18,279 nt of DNA from Bacteroidetes bacterium QS_8_64_10 (GTDB taxonomy: Bacteria; Bacteroidota; Rhodothermia; Rhodothermales; Salinibacteraceae), in NCBI GenBank assembly GCA_003022505.1, contig PXTQ01000025.1, positions 1-18,279 on the forward strand, in the 5' to 3' direction. Position 1 is the first letter of the stretch, and each line of letters begins with the position of its first letter. The translations under genes were made by a program, and so were the position numbers. The notes under the pieces were generated by a model. The model was not told the DNA's origin, ran no database searches, and was given only the letters and a program-made list of their open reading frames with translations. Below, piece by piece: positions 7,699 to 15,076 of the stretch.

Positions 7699-9503
7699 CT
7701 CCTCGCCGCGTGGCTCGCTACCCCCACGGTGCAGGCGCAGCCCGTGCGGGCGCTCCGCACGAGCTTCGAGCGCGAGGTAAACCGCTACGTCTGGCGCGCG
7801 GACGTGCAGTGGCGGGAGACGGTGGGCGGCTGGCGCATCGACCTGCGCGACCGGTTCCGCTCGGACGCCTTCCTGCTGGCGGACCGGCGCATCGACTTTC
7901 GGGATGAGAACCGGCTGGATCTGACGGCGCGTCGCTCGCTCGGCTCGCAGCTGGCGGGCCGCGTCTACGGGCGCTCGCTCTGGTTCGGGCCGAGCCGCGT
8001 CTTGCGGCAGCAGCTCCTGGCCGGGCTGCCAGTTCCCGGTCCGTGGGTGGTCCCAGTAGAAGTTACGGGACCCGGAGTACAGCTCCGCCCCTTCGATCGC
8101 GTCGCCGGGGACATCCGAGGCGCGGGCGCACCACACGCTTTCGCGGCTCCGCCGAGCGCGCCTTTCCGGGCGTGACCGTGGAGGGGCGCACGCGGCTCAC
8201 CAGCCTTCGCCGCGACGCCTACCAGTCCACCTCGTTTCTGAACCGCCGGCCGGGCGCGCGGCGCTCCGCCGGGACCGTGGAGGCGACCACGAGAGACACG
8301 CTACGCGCCGCGCTGGAAGTGGACGCCGCTCTCGCCGAAGCGCTCTCGTGGACGAGCCAGTTCAACCTGCGCGCGCTGCGCCGCCGCACTCGCACGCTGA
8401 ACCCGCCGCCGGAGGCGCTTTTTTCCAATACAGCCTACGACCGCCGTGCCTACGACGCCGAGACGGCGCTTCGGTACCGCCCGAACGCCTCGGCTGCGCT
8501 CGCGCGGCTGGCCGTCCGTTTCGGTGCGGAGACGGACCGGCGCGAGCTTACCAACCGCGACGCGCTCCCGCTCCAGCGCGCCAACGAAATCAGCAACCTG
8601 CTCCGCCAGGCCGACTACGACGAGGGCTACCTGACCGTCTCCGGGCGCGGGCGCATCCCACTCGGCAGCGCCGTCCGGTTGCGCGCGCGAGCCACCGCCA
8701 ACATCCTGCGTTACGACACGCCGGAAGCCAATCCCGACGACCGCGACGAGGTGTACTACCGGGGCCGGGTCGGTGTGCTCTGGAACATGAGCCGCTATCT
8801 TGAAGCCGATCTCACGCTGCACGGTGCGACGTACCACACCGTGTACCTGAACGCCCTCCGCTCCGCTGAAAACAACCGGCGGCGCGTCCTGCGGCTGCGC
8901 CCGGCCCTGACGTGGCGGCCTGCCGAGACGACGCGGCTGCGCCTGGAGGCCGAAGCGCGCGCCTCCTACACGCGCTACGACTTCGTGCTGCCGGGCCGCA
9001 CCGCGCAAGACCAGGCTGCCCGCGAGCTGCGCTACGACCTGTCGTTTCGTCACGAGCTAAGCGACGCGCTCCTCCTCCGCGCCGACGCGCGCCTGAGCGA
9101 CCTGCGGCTGGGGCGTCTGATTGAGAATCGCTTCGCCGAGATCCCGTTCGACACGCTCCGCACCTACGCCGGCCACGTGCGCCTGCAGGCCGGCACGGAC
9201 CTCGTCGCCGAGGTGGGGCTGCGCTTTTACGTGCGCTCCGACTACCAGCGCAGGGCGAACCTGACGTATCCGAGCGCGGGCGACCCGGAGCAGATGATCC
9301 GGCTGACGCGCCCGGCCCGTCAGTACGTGGTGCAGCTCGGCCCGACGTGTCGCATCGCGTGGCCGCTCCCGACGGGGCACCGGATGCGCCTCGACGGCTG
9401 GCTGAACGTGCAGCGTGTGTTCTACGACGCCTACGGGCCGCTCCCACTCGCCCCTGCTACACCCATCTGCTATTTGCTCTGCGCCCTCCGCGGTAACCTC
9501 TAA
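7639..9503 (+). pseudogene. Outer-membrane beta-barrel protein gene, frameshifted
   Basis: Two overlapping frames appear to be one broken gene. Frame 1 (7639-8175) has a signal peptide ending STIFVLLAAWLATPTVQAQ and then barrel-like strands (RVYGRSLWFGPSRVLRQQLL). It loses sense near 8030 and stops at 8175. The other frame is open as 8043-9503 and becomes barrel-like from about 8130 (RGSAERAFPGVTVEGRTRL) to the end, with regular strands such as TANILRYDTPEANPDDRDE. Arginine- and proline-rich low-sense translation in both frames between 8030 and 8130 suggests a deletion plus frameshift there. The last residues (PATPICYLLCALRGNL) come from a heptad tract and lack the usual terminal aromatic of outer-membrane barrels. 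The first residues also come from a repeat. The protein function is unknown; the protein family resembles large uncharacterised barrels of Bacteroidota. A sequencing error cannot be excluded. Confidence 0.7.
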
Positions 9504-9521
9504 TCCCAAATCCCCAACCCA
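9460..9521. repeat. Heptad tract between the barrel pseudogene and coaE
   Basis: Seven-base units run from inside the end of the barrel frame to the coaE start. The first part has units of TCTGCNN type (ATCTGCT, ATTTGCT), the second is TAACCTC, TAATCCC, AAATCCC, CAACCCA at 9494-9521. The second part resembles the tract before hinT (7213-7232). No inverted partner is visible nearby, so this looks like one half of an element. Confidence 0.65.
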
Positions 9522-9523
9522 AA

Positions 9524-10129
9524 ATGACCACGCTTGGCGTGACCGGCGGCATCGGCAGCGGCAAAACGACGGTCTGCCGCTTCCTCAAGGACCTCGGCGC
9601 GCGCGTCTTTTTCGCCGACGACGAGGCGAAGCGCATCATGAACGACGACGACGGCGCGCGACGCGCCATCCGGGAGGCGTTCGGGGCGGAAAGCTACGAC
9701 GCCGAGGGCCGCTTGAACCGCGCGCACCTGGCGGAGCAGGTCTTCGGCGACGACGAGCAAGTCGAGCGGCTGAACCGGATCGTGCACCCGCGCGTCATGG
9801 CGGCGTTCGAGCGCGCCAAAGAGCACGCTGCCGCCGCGGACGAACGCCTGCTCGTGCACGAGGCCGCGCTCCTCCTCGAGGCCGGCGGCGACGAGCACGT
9901 GGACGCCGTGGCCGTGGTGGACGCGCCGGAGGAGGTGCGCGTGCGCCGCGCCGCCCAGCGCGACGACGCCGATCCCGAACAGGTCCGCGCCCGGATGGGG
10001 CATCAGCTTCCGCCGCGCGAACTGCGCCGCCGCGCCGACTACGTCATCGACAACGGCGGCTCGCTGGAGGAGCTACGCGAGCAGGTGAAGGCGGTCTGGT
10101 CGCAAGTTGCAGGTCGAAGGTCCTGTTAG
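9524..10129 (+). CDS. coaE: Dephospho-CoA kinase
   Basis: A 201-residue protein of normal length. It phosphorylates the ribose 3'-hydroxyl of dephospho-CoA with ATP, the last step of CoA synthesis. The P-loop GGIGSGKT is at residues 8-15, followed by the substrate segment FFADDEAKRI, LNRIVHPRV (substrate binding) and the lid with RRAAQRDDADPEQVRARM. ADYVIDNGGSLEELREQV near the C-terminus is also typical. The start is preceded by A-rich sequence (AACCCAAAATG) and no Shine-Dalgarno, usual for Bacteroidota. The last seven codons (VAGRRSC) and the TAG stop fall in a heptad tract, so the native C-terminus may have been altered. Confidence 0.96.
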   Translation: MTTLGVTGGIGSGKTTVCRFLKDLGARVFFADDEAKRIMNDDDGARRAIREAFGAESYDAEGRLNRAHLAEQVFGDDEQVERLNRIVHPRVMAAFERAKEHAAAADERLLVHEAALLLEAGGDEHVDAVAVVDAPEEVRVRRAAQRDDADPEQVRARMGHQLPPRELRRRADYVIDNGGSLEELREQVKAVWSQVAGRRSC

Positions 10130-10222
10130 TATGACGCGGCAGTAGATAGACATTCCAGTTTGCCGAACCTGCAACTTTTAAACTTACCGACTTGAAACCT
10201 CGATTTTAACCTTCCGACCGGC
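10101..10222. repeat. GCAAGTT/ACCTGCA heptad inverted repeat
   Basis: The left arm (10101-10121) has units CGCAAGT, TGCAGGT and CGAAGGT; the right arm (10167-10222) has eight consecutive 7-base units including ACCTGCA, ACTTTTA and ACCTTCC. AAGTTGCAGGT in the left arm is matched inverted as ACCTGCAACTT on the right (11 of 11 bases). The left arm contains the end of coaE. It fills most of the 143-base gap to the D15 barrel gene. Confidence 0.8.
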
Positions 10223-10272
10223 CCGTTCGTATTTTCAGTGAGCGCGCCCTCCATCGCATCCCGCAACCGATC

Positions 10273-11574
10273 ATGCTGAAACGACTACGCCTGCTCGTTC
10301 TGTTCGCCGCGCTGCTCCCGCTTCCGCTCCTGGCGCAGGATCAGCCCGACTCCACGCAGAACACGGACGAGCGCGTCAGCGAATGGCTCCGCGACGTGGC
10401 CGGCGCGCTCGAATCCGCCGCCGACGCCATCGAGGATGACTCCTCCAATCACGATCACGACGACGATGACGACGAGCACGATCACGACCACTTTCTGCCC
10501 GAACCACTCGACGATCCCTACCTGCTGAACGTGCCGTTCGAGCGCGAGCGCGGTCCGTACCGGCAGCTTCCGGCGCTCCGCTACAACCGCGTCGAGGGCT
10601 TCGTGCTCGGCATCGGCCTGGAGCCGATAGACTGGCAGAGCGACGACCGCACGAAGATTCACGGCCAGCTCGGCTATGCCTTCGCCGCCCGTAGCTGGCG
10701 CTACACGGCGGGACTGGAGGTGCGTCCGTTCGGCGGTGACGATCCCGCTAACGTAAAGCTGGGCCTGGCTTACCGCCGCAACACGGCCACCAACGACGCC
10801 TGGAAAACCTCGTGGACGGAAAACTCGCTGGCTTCCTTTTTCTTCAAGAACGACTTCTTCGACTATTACGAAGTGCAGGGCGCCTCGGCGTACGGCGCGT
10901 GGCGGGCAGCGCCGGGCGCGAAGCTGAGCCTGACGTATCGTTCCGAGGCTTATCACCATCTGGAGCGCGAGACGGGCTGGGCGCTCTTCGGCGGCAGCTT
11001 TCGCCGGAACCCGCTCATCGAAGAAGGGCGGATGCATTCGGTGACGGCAACGCTTGCGGGCCGCACGCCGCAGCGCTCCTGGCGGCGCGGCCTGGCCTAC
11101 CGTCTTTCATCGGAACTGGGACGCGGCCTCGGCGGCGATTTTTCGTTCAACCGCTACGTTGCCAGCGGGCGCGTCGCCACGCCGCTCTCCGCGCGCAACG
11201 CCCTCGACGTGAAGCTGCGGGGCGGATGGACGACCGCCAGCGCACCGACGCAAAAGCGCTTTACGCTCGGCGGCGTCGGCTCGGTACGCGGCTACCCGCA
11301 AAACGCTTACGCCGGCACGCGGATGATCGCGGCGAACGCTGCCGTCGCTTACAACGATCCCAACTGGCTGGACGGCGACCTCCTGGTGCTGGGTCTTTTC
11401 GACGCTGGCTACGTGGACGCTGAAGACGTGGCCGGTCCCTTCGAGAGCGACCAGCTGCTCGCCTCCGCCGGGGTCGGGCTGTGCGCGACGAACACGGCAC
11501 TTCGCTTCGAGTTGATGTGGCCGCTCCGCGCTGGTGTATCCGGCCCCACGCTCTGGATACGACTCGGCGATTGA
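10273..11574 (+). CDS. D15/Omp85-type outer-membrane barrel protein with His/Asp-rich stretch
   Basis: A 433-residue protein with a signal peptide (MLKRLRLLVLFAALLPLPLL, then AQ). Residues 60-73 are almost only His, Asp and Glu (NHDHDDDDDEHDHDH region). From about residue 95 it is a predicted beta barrel of about 340 residues. The block FTLGGVGSVRGYP (330-342) with VRGY at 338-341, followed by GTRMIAANAAVAYNDP, is the signature of the bacterial surface antigen/Omp85 barrel; no POTRA domains are present, so it is a short stand-alone barrel and not BamA. It may act in export or as a surface barrel; substrate is unknown. The acidic His stretch could bind divalent metal, which is inference. It ends LWIRLGD rather than in an aromatic, with the stop inside the following repeat. 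Confidence 0.85.
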   Translation: MLKRLRLLVLFAALLPLPLLAQDQPDSTQNTDERVSEWLRDVAGALESAADAIEDDSSNHDHDDDDDEHDHDHFLPEPLDDPYLLNVPFERERGPYRQLPALRYNRVEGFVLGIGLEPIDWQSDDRTKIHGQLGYAFAARSWRYTAGLEVRPFGGDDPANVKLGLAYRRNTATNDAWKTSWTENSLASFFFKNDFFDYYEVQGASAYGAWRAAPGAKLSLTYRSEAYHHLERETGWALFGGSFRRNPLIEEGRMHSVTATLAGRTPQRSWRRGLAYRLSSELGRGLGGDFSFNRYVASGRVATPLSARNALDVKLRGGWTTASAPTQKRFTLGGVGSVRGYPQNAYAGTRMIAANAAVAYNDPNWLDGDLLVLGLFDAGYVDAEDVAGPFESDQLLASAGVGLCATNTALRFELMWPLRAGVSGPTLWIRLGD

Positions 11575-11630
11575 CGAATTCCGAACGTCGAGGGTCGAAT
11601 AATTCGAAGATCGAAACTCGCCACTCGTCA
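11572..11630. repeat. 59-base palindromic heptad element, TGACGA ends
   Basis: A nearly symmetrical palindrome. The left half has TGACGAA, TTCCGAA, CGTCGAG and GGTCGAA (11572-11599); the right half read on the minus strand has TGACGAG, TGGCGAG, TTTCGAT and CTTCGAA. The centre TCGAATAATTCGA is a perfect inverted repeat. The left TGA is the stop of the D15 barrel gene and the right edge is 1 base from the FabG stop. The unit pattern matches the element at 4141-4251. Confidence 0.85.
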
Positions 11631-11631
11631 T

Positions 11632-12375
11632 TCACACGACTACTCCGCCATCCTGCACGATGACCTCGCCCGTCATGTACGAATTGCGCTCGGAGGCGAG
11701 GAACGCCGCCAGCTCCGCCGTCTCGTCCGGTTGGCCGAGGCGTCCCTGCGCGCACCAGTCGCGGTAGCGCTCCAGAAAGCGTTCGGGGATCGTACTCGCC
11801 AGATCCGTCTCCACGACGCCCACCGCCAGCGCGTTCGCCCGGAGGCCGACCGTGCCGCCCTCTCGCGCGATGGCCTTGATGAAACCGATCATCGCGGCCT
11901 TCGAGGTGGCGTAGGGCACGCCCGCCGGCACGCTCCGGATGCCGCTGATCGAGGTGATGCCCAGGATCGCGCCGTCGCGCTGGCGCGTCATCTGCTGAAA
12001 GACCGGCTTGCCCACGTTGTACAGCCCACCGACGTTGACGCGCATGATGTCGTCCCAGTCTTCGTCGGGCATCCGCAAAAAGAGCGATCCCCGGTTGATG
12101 CCGGCGTTCAGGACGAGCACGTCGATGCGTCCGAACTCGTCCGTGACCGTCTCGACGAGGCCGCGCGCTGCCTCGCGGTCGCCCACGTCGGCCTGCCGCG
12201 CGAGCGCCGCCCGGTCCTCGTCCTCAATGAGACGCTCCGTTTCGCGGGCGGCTTCCTCGTTGGAGGCGTAGCAGAACGCCACGTCCGCGCCCTCGCGGGC
12301 AAAGACCCGGCAGAGAGACCGTCCGATGCCGCGCGACCCGCCGGTGACGAGCACTTTTTTGTCGTCGAGGAGCAT
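11632..12375 (-). CDS. FabG-like 3-oxoacyl-ACP reductase (SDR)
   Basis: A 247-residue SDR from the ATG at 12375; the open frame upstream of this ATG does not look like protein. TGGSRGIG is at residues 11-18, LNAG at 89-92, the catalytic serine is S142, and the YxxxK motif is Y155/K159 (YATSKAA). The C-terminal GEVIVQDGG is typical of FabG-type enzymes. The likely reaction is NADPH-dependent reduction of a 3-oxoacyl thioester or a related ketone; the gene is not next to other fab genes, so a different substrate is possible. The 215 bases upstream to the tRNA terminator hold a heptad tract at 12385-12412 and no other gene. Confidence 0.88.
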   Translation of the reverse strand: MLLDDKKVLVTGGSRGIGRSLCRVFAREGADVAFCYASNEEAARETERLIEDEDRAALARQADVGDREAARGLVETVTDEFGRIDVLVLNAGINRGSLFLRMPDEDWDDIMRVNVGGLYNVGKPVFQQMTRQRDGAILGITSISGIRSVPAGVPYATSKAAMIGFIKAIAREGGTVGLRANALAVGVVETDLASTIPERFLERYRDWCAQGRLGQPDETAELAAFLASERNSYMTGEVIVQDGGVVV

Positions 12376-12384
12376 GTATTCGGC

Positions 12385-12412
12385 AGTTCGTGTAGCTCGT
12401 GTGTTCGTTGGT
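12385..12412. repeat. AGTTCGT heptad tract upstream of fabG-like gene
   Basis: Four 7-base units (AGTTCGT, GTAGCTC, GTGTGTT, CGTTGGT) about 10 bases upstream of the FabG-like start. They resemble one arm of the element at 7587-7698 (TCGTGNN). No inverted partner is evident, and four degenerate units alone are weak evidence. Confidence 0.45.
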
Positions 12413-12590
12413 GGGCGGCGGGCGTCTAACGCAGGCGCGAGATGCTTCGCGTCGGAGCGCTGGACTTGCCGGACCAGCGGGCGCTGCGAGCACCGTGAGC
12501 GCGAGCACAATCAGGCACGCCGCGTCTTTCCAACAATAAGGCAGCGGGCGTGACCTTTCATCATCACGGCATCAAGAAGACCCGAAAATG

Positions 12591-12635
12591 AAAAAAACCC
12601 ACCCGAAACGCCGATCTGAGCGCTTCAAGCGGGTT
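12591..12635 (-). terminator. Rho-independent terminator downstream of tRNA-Gln
   Basis: Read on the minus strand: a 16-base stem, AACCCGCTTGAAGCGC against GCGTTTCGGGTGGGTT, with every position paired (12 Watson-Crick and 4 G-U pairs), an 8-base loop TCAGATCG, then a run of T. It starts 9 bases after the tRNA 3' end. Confidence 0.9.
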
Positions 12636-12644
12636 GGCAAGAAG

Positions 12645-12717
12645 CTGCTCCGCCAGGATTCGAACCTGGAACCCCTGGTACCAGAAACCAGTGCTCTGCC
12701 GATTGAGCTACGGAGCA
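12645..12717 (-). tRNA. tRNA-Gln (anticodon CTG)
   Basis: A complete 73-base cloverleaf on the minus strand. The acceptor TGCTCCG pairs with CGGAGCA, the D arm is GCTC/GAGC, the anticodon stem CTGGT/ACCAG encloses the loop TTCTGGT with anticodon CTG (plus-strand 12682-12684), and the T arm is CCAGG-TTCGAAT-CCTGG. U1-A72 and discriminator G73 are glutamine identity features, which supports the reading of CAG codons. CCA is not encoded. It reads into the terminator at 12591-12635. Confidence 0.97.
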
Positions 12718-12728
12718 AGAAGTTGGAA

Positions 12729-12772
12729 CGTTTGGAAGTGCGAAGGTCTGTACGTTTGCGCTTCCACACGTG
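12729..12772. repeat. Heptad/octad hairpin upstream of tRNA-Gln
   Basis: CGTTTGGAAGTGCGAAGG (12729-12746) and the inverted CGTGTGGAAGCGCAAACG (12755-12772) agree at 14 of 18 positions around an 8-base loop. The neighbouring sequence repeats with a period of 7 to 8 bases. It lies between the acyltransferase gene and the tRNA on the same strand; there is no T tract, so I do not call it a terminator. Confidence 0.65.
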
Positions 12773-12820
12773 TAGGTTCTCAAAACTGTTGTACGCAACA
12801 GCGCGAAGCGACCTTCGGTT

Positions 12821-13636
12821 TCAAGCATCCCGCGAGGCCCCCTGCGGATTCCTCAAATCTTTTCCGGCGGGATGTTTTTGGGTGTCCGCATCGACCTGCT
12901 CTACCGTCTCGCCGCGCCACGCGGCCAGTTGCTCCATGATACGGCGGCGCACCTCCTCGCGCAGGTCGGGCGCGTCGCCCGATGCGTAGCGCTTCGTCTC
13001 GACGGGCGGGAGCACCTTCAGGCGGATCCGGCTGAAGTCGCGGTAGCGCCAGTCGTCGGTGGGCAGGGCGTCGCGGGAGCCGTCGATAACGAGCGGCAGG
13101 ACGGGCACCTGCTCTTGCACGGCCAGCCGGAACGCGCCGTTCGTGAAGCGCAAGACGCGCCCCGTGCGGCTGCGCGTGCCCTCTGGGAAGAACATCACGG
13201 AGCATTTGTTCTGGAGATAGCGCCGCGCCGTCGTGAGCACCTGCGAGCGGCTGTTTTTGTCCTGCCGGTCCACGCGGATGTCGCCGGCCCAGCGGAGCAT
13301 CCAGCCGAGGAGCGGCACGCGAAACAGCCCCGCCTTGATGACCCACTTCATTTCCATCGGAAGGCGACAGATCACGGGGATGTCGGCAAACGACTGGTGG
13401 TTGCAGACCAGCACGTAGGGCCGTCTCGGATCATCGGGCAGCTCGCCGAGCATCTCGATGTTCCAGGCCGGGTTTAGCTTCGAGGCCAGCGAGCCGGCCC
13501 GCCGGAGCCAGTAGCCCGTGCGGTAGCGCGCCGGGTCGCGGTCGAAGAGCCGGAGCACGCCCACGATAGGCACCCAGATCAGTGCGATGGCGGTGATGGC
13601 GCTCCAGATCCAGACCGAGCGAACAATGTCGCGCAA
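12821..13636 (-). CDS. PlsC-type 1-acyl-glycerol-3-phosphate acyltransferase
   Basis: A 271-residue protein with the acyltransferase motifs NHQSFAD (residues 79-85, the catalytic H80 and D85) and FFPEGTRSR (149-157), plus the block RVPLLGWMLRWAGDIRVDR between them. It should transfer an acyl chain to the sn-2 position of lysophosphatidate on the inner membrane, giving phosphatidic acid. A hydrophobic N-terminal segment (residues about 9-29) is a likely membrane anchor. No ATG is available; the frame begins after a stop at about 13675 and the first usable codon is TTG at 13636, which gives the expected length. The 129-base gap to der shows no gene. Confidence 0.93.
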   Translation of the reverse strand: MRDIVRSVWIWSAITAIALIWVPIVGVLRLFDRDPARYRTGYWLRRAGSLASKLNPAWNIEMLGELPDDPRRPYVLVCNHQSFADIPVICRLPMEMKWVIKAGLFRVPLLGWMLRWAGDIRVDRQDKNSRSQVLTTARRYLQNKCSVMFFPEGTRSRTGRVLRFTNGAFRLAVQEQVPVLPLVIDGSRDALPTDDWRYRDFSRIRLKVLPPVETKRYASGDAPDLREEVRRRIMEQLAAWRGETVEQVDADTQKHPAGKDLRNPQGASRDA

Positions 13637-13765
13637 GGGTTGGGTCGCTGGTTTGATGCGAGGCGTTTGCTACGGGCGTCTTCACGCATTACGCCCGTTC
13701 GGAAAAGAGCAGAACGAGTGCGGCAAGCACCGTCAAATAGGTTTGCCGAGTACACCCTCGTGCAC

Positions 13766-15076
13766 TCACTTCTCCCGAAAGCGCAAGACGAGCGGCACAC
13801 CGTCCAACTCGAAGGCCTCGCGCAGGTTGCGTTCCAGGTAGCGCTTGTACGAGTCTTTGACGGCCTGCGGGTGGTTGCAAAAAAACACAAACACGGGCGG
13901 AGCGGTCTCGACCTGCGTGACGTACTTGATGCGCACAGCCTGTCCTTTGTGCGACGGCGGGTGGTGCGCGGCGATGGCGTCTTTGAGCACCTCGTTCAGG
14001 CGGGCCGTCGAGGCGCGCCGGGTGCGCCGCTCCGCCACCTCCAGCGCCGTATGCAGCACGCGCTCCGCGCGCCGGCCCGTCCTGGCCGAGCACGTCAGAA
14101 TGGGCACGTGGTCTATCGTGCGCAGGTTCCCGCGGATCAGCTCGCGGTAATCGTCGGCAGTCGCCGCGCCCGGCTCCACCAGGTCCCACTTGTTGATGGC
14201 CATGACGAGGCCGCGCCGGGCGTTGTTGGCCTGATTGATGATCGCCATGTCCTGGTTTTCCAGGCCGCGCGTGGCGTCCAGGAGCAGTACGGCCACGTCG
14301 CAACTCTCGATGGCGCGCTGGGTGCGGAGCGTCGAGTAAAACTCGACGTTTTCCTTGACGCGCGCCTTCTTGCGCAGGCCCGCCGTGTCCACGAGTACCA
14401 CGTCGCGGTCGTCGATGCGCAGCACCGAATCCGTGGCGTCGCGCGTGGCGCCGCTCAGCTCCGTGACGATGGTGCGCTCCGCGCCCACGAGGCAGTTCAC
14501 GAAAAGCGATTTGCCCACGTTGGGCCGCCCGATGACGGCGATGCGCGTGCGCTTGTCCTCAGCATCGTCTTGCGTTTCGGGAAGGTGTTCGACAATAGCG
14601 TCAGCGAGGTCGCCCGTGCCCTGCCCATTCGTGGCACTCACGCAGCGAGGTTCGCCCAGGCCCAACTCCCAGAACGCGGGTGCCTCCCAGCGGCGCTCGC
14701 GGTTGTCGACCTTGTTGACGGCCACCAGCACTGGCTTCTCAGCGCGGCGCAGCATCTGGGCCAGCTCTTGGTCGAGGTCCGTGACGCCGGTTTCCACATC
14801 CACCGTAAACAAAACGAGATCGGCCTCGTCGAGCGCGATCTCCGCCTGCTCGCGCACGGCCCGCTTGAAGCGCTCCGCCGAGCGCGGCACATAGCCGCCG
14901 GTGTCCACGATGCGAAAGGTGCGCCCGTTCCAGCGAGCCTCGCCGTAGACGCGGTCGCGCGTGACGCCGGGCTGATCGTCGGTGATGGCCTGGCGGCGGC
15001 CCGTCAGCCGGTTAAACAGCGTCGATTTGCCCACGTTGGGCCGCCCGACGATGGCTACGAGTGGCGAATGGGGCAA
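13766..15076 (-). CDS. der: Ribosome-assembly GTPase Der (EngA)
   Basis: A 436-residue protein of normal length with two tandem GTPase domains and a C-terminal KH-like domain. Domain 1: GRPNVGKS 11-18, DTGG 58-61, NKVD 121-124. Domain 2: GRPNVGKS 183-190, DTAG 230-233, NKWD 295-298. The KH-like part includes PPSHKGQAVRIKYVTQ and ends VPLVLRFREK. Der is essential for assembly of the 50S ribosomal subunit. The only start codon available is TTG at 15076, encoding MPHSPLVAIVG; the first four codons lie in the end of the adjacent mobile element (15063 onward), so the native start may have been displaced or replaced by the insertion. Confidence 0.96.
   Translation of the reverse strand: MPHSPLVAIVGRPNVGKSTLFNRLTGRRQAITDDQPGVTRDRVYGEARWNGRTFRIVDTGGYVPRSAERFKRAVREQAEIALDEADLVLFTVDVETGVTDLDQELAQMLRRAEKPVLVAVNKVDNRERRWEAPAFWELGLGEPRCVSATNGQGTGDLADAIVEHLPETQDDAEDKRTRIAVIGRPNVGKSLFVNCLVGAERTIVTELSGATRDATDSVLRIDDRDVVLVDTAGLRKKARVKENVEFYSTLRTQRAIESCDVAVLLLDATRGLENQDMAIINQANNARRGLVMAINKWDLVEPGAATADDYRELIRGNLRTIDHVPILTCSARTGRRAERVLHTALEVAERRTRRASTARLNEVLKDAIAAHHPPSHKGQAVRIKYVTQVETAPPVFVFFCNHPQAVKDSYKRYLERNLREAFELDGVPLVLRFREK

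Noticed and set aside
8035..8136. Minus-strand translation of the frameshift region looks protein-like (GAELYSGSRNFYWDHPRTGN), hinting at a small inversion
   Set aside because: No inverted repeats bound the segment, and the plus-strand frame from about 8120 (PRRGRTTRFRGSAERAF) already joins the downstream barrel; a deletion with frameshift is simpler.
12729..12772. Hairpin as terminator of the acyltransferase gene
   Set aside because: No T run follows it on the minus strand, and it fits the heptad repeat pattern better.
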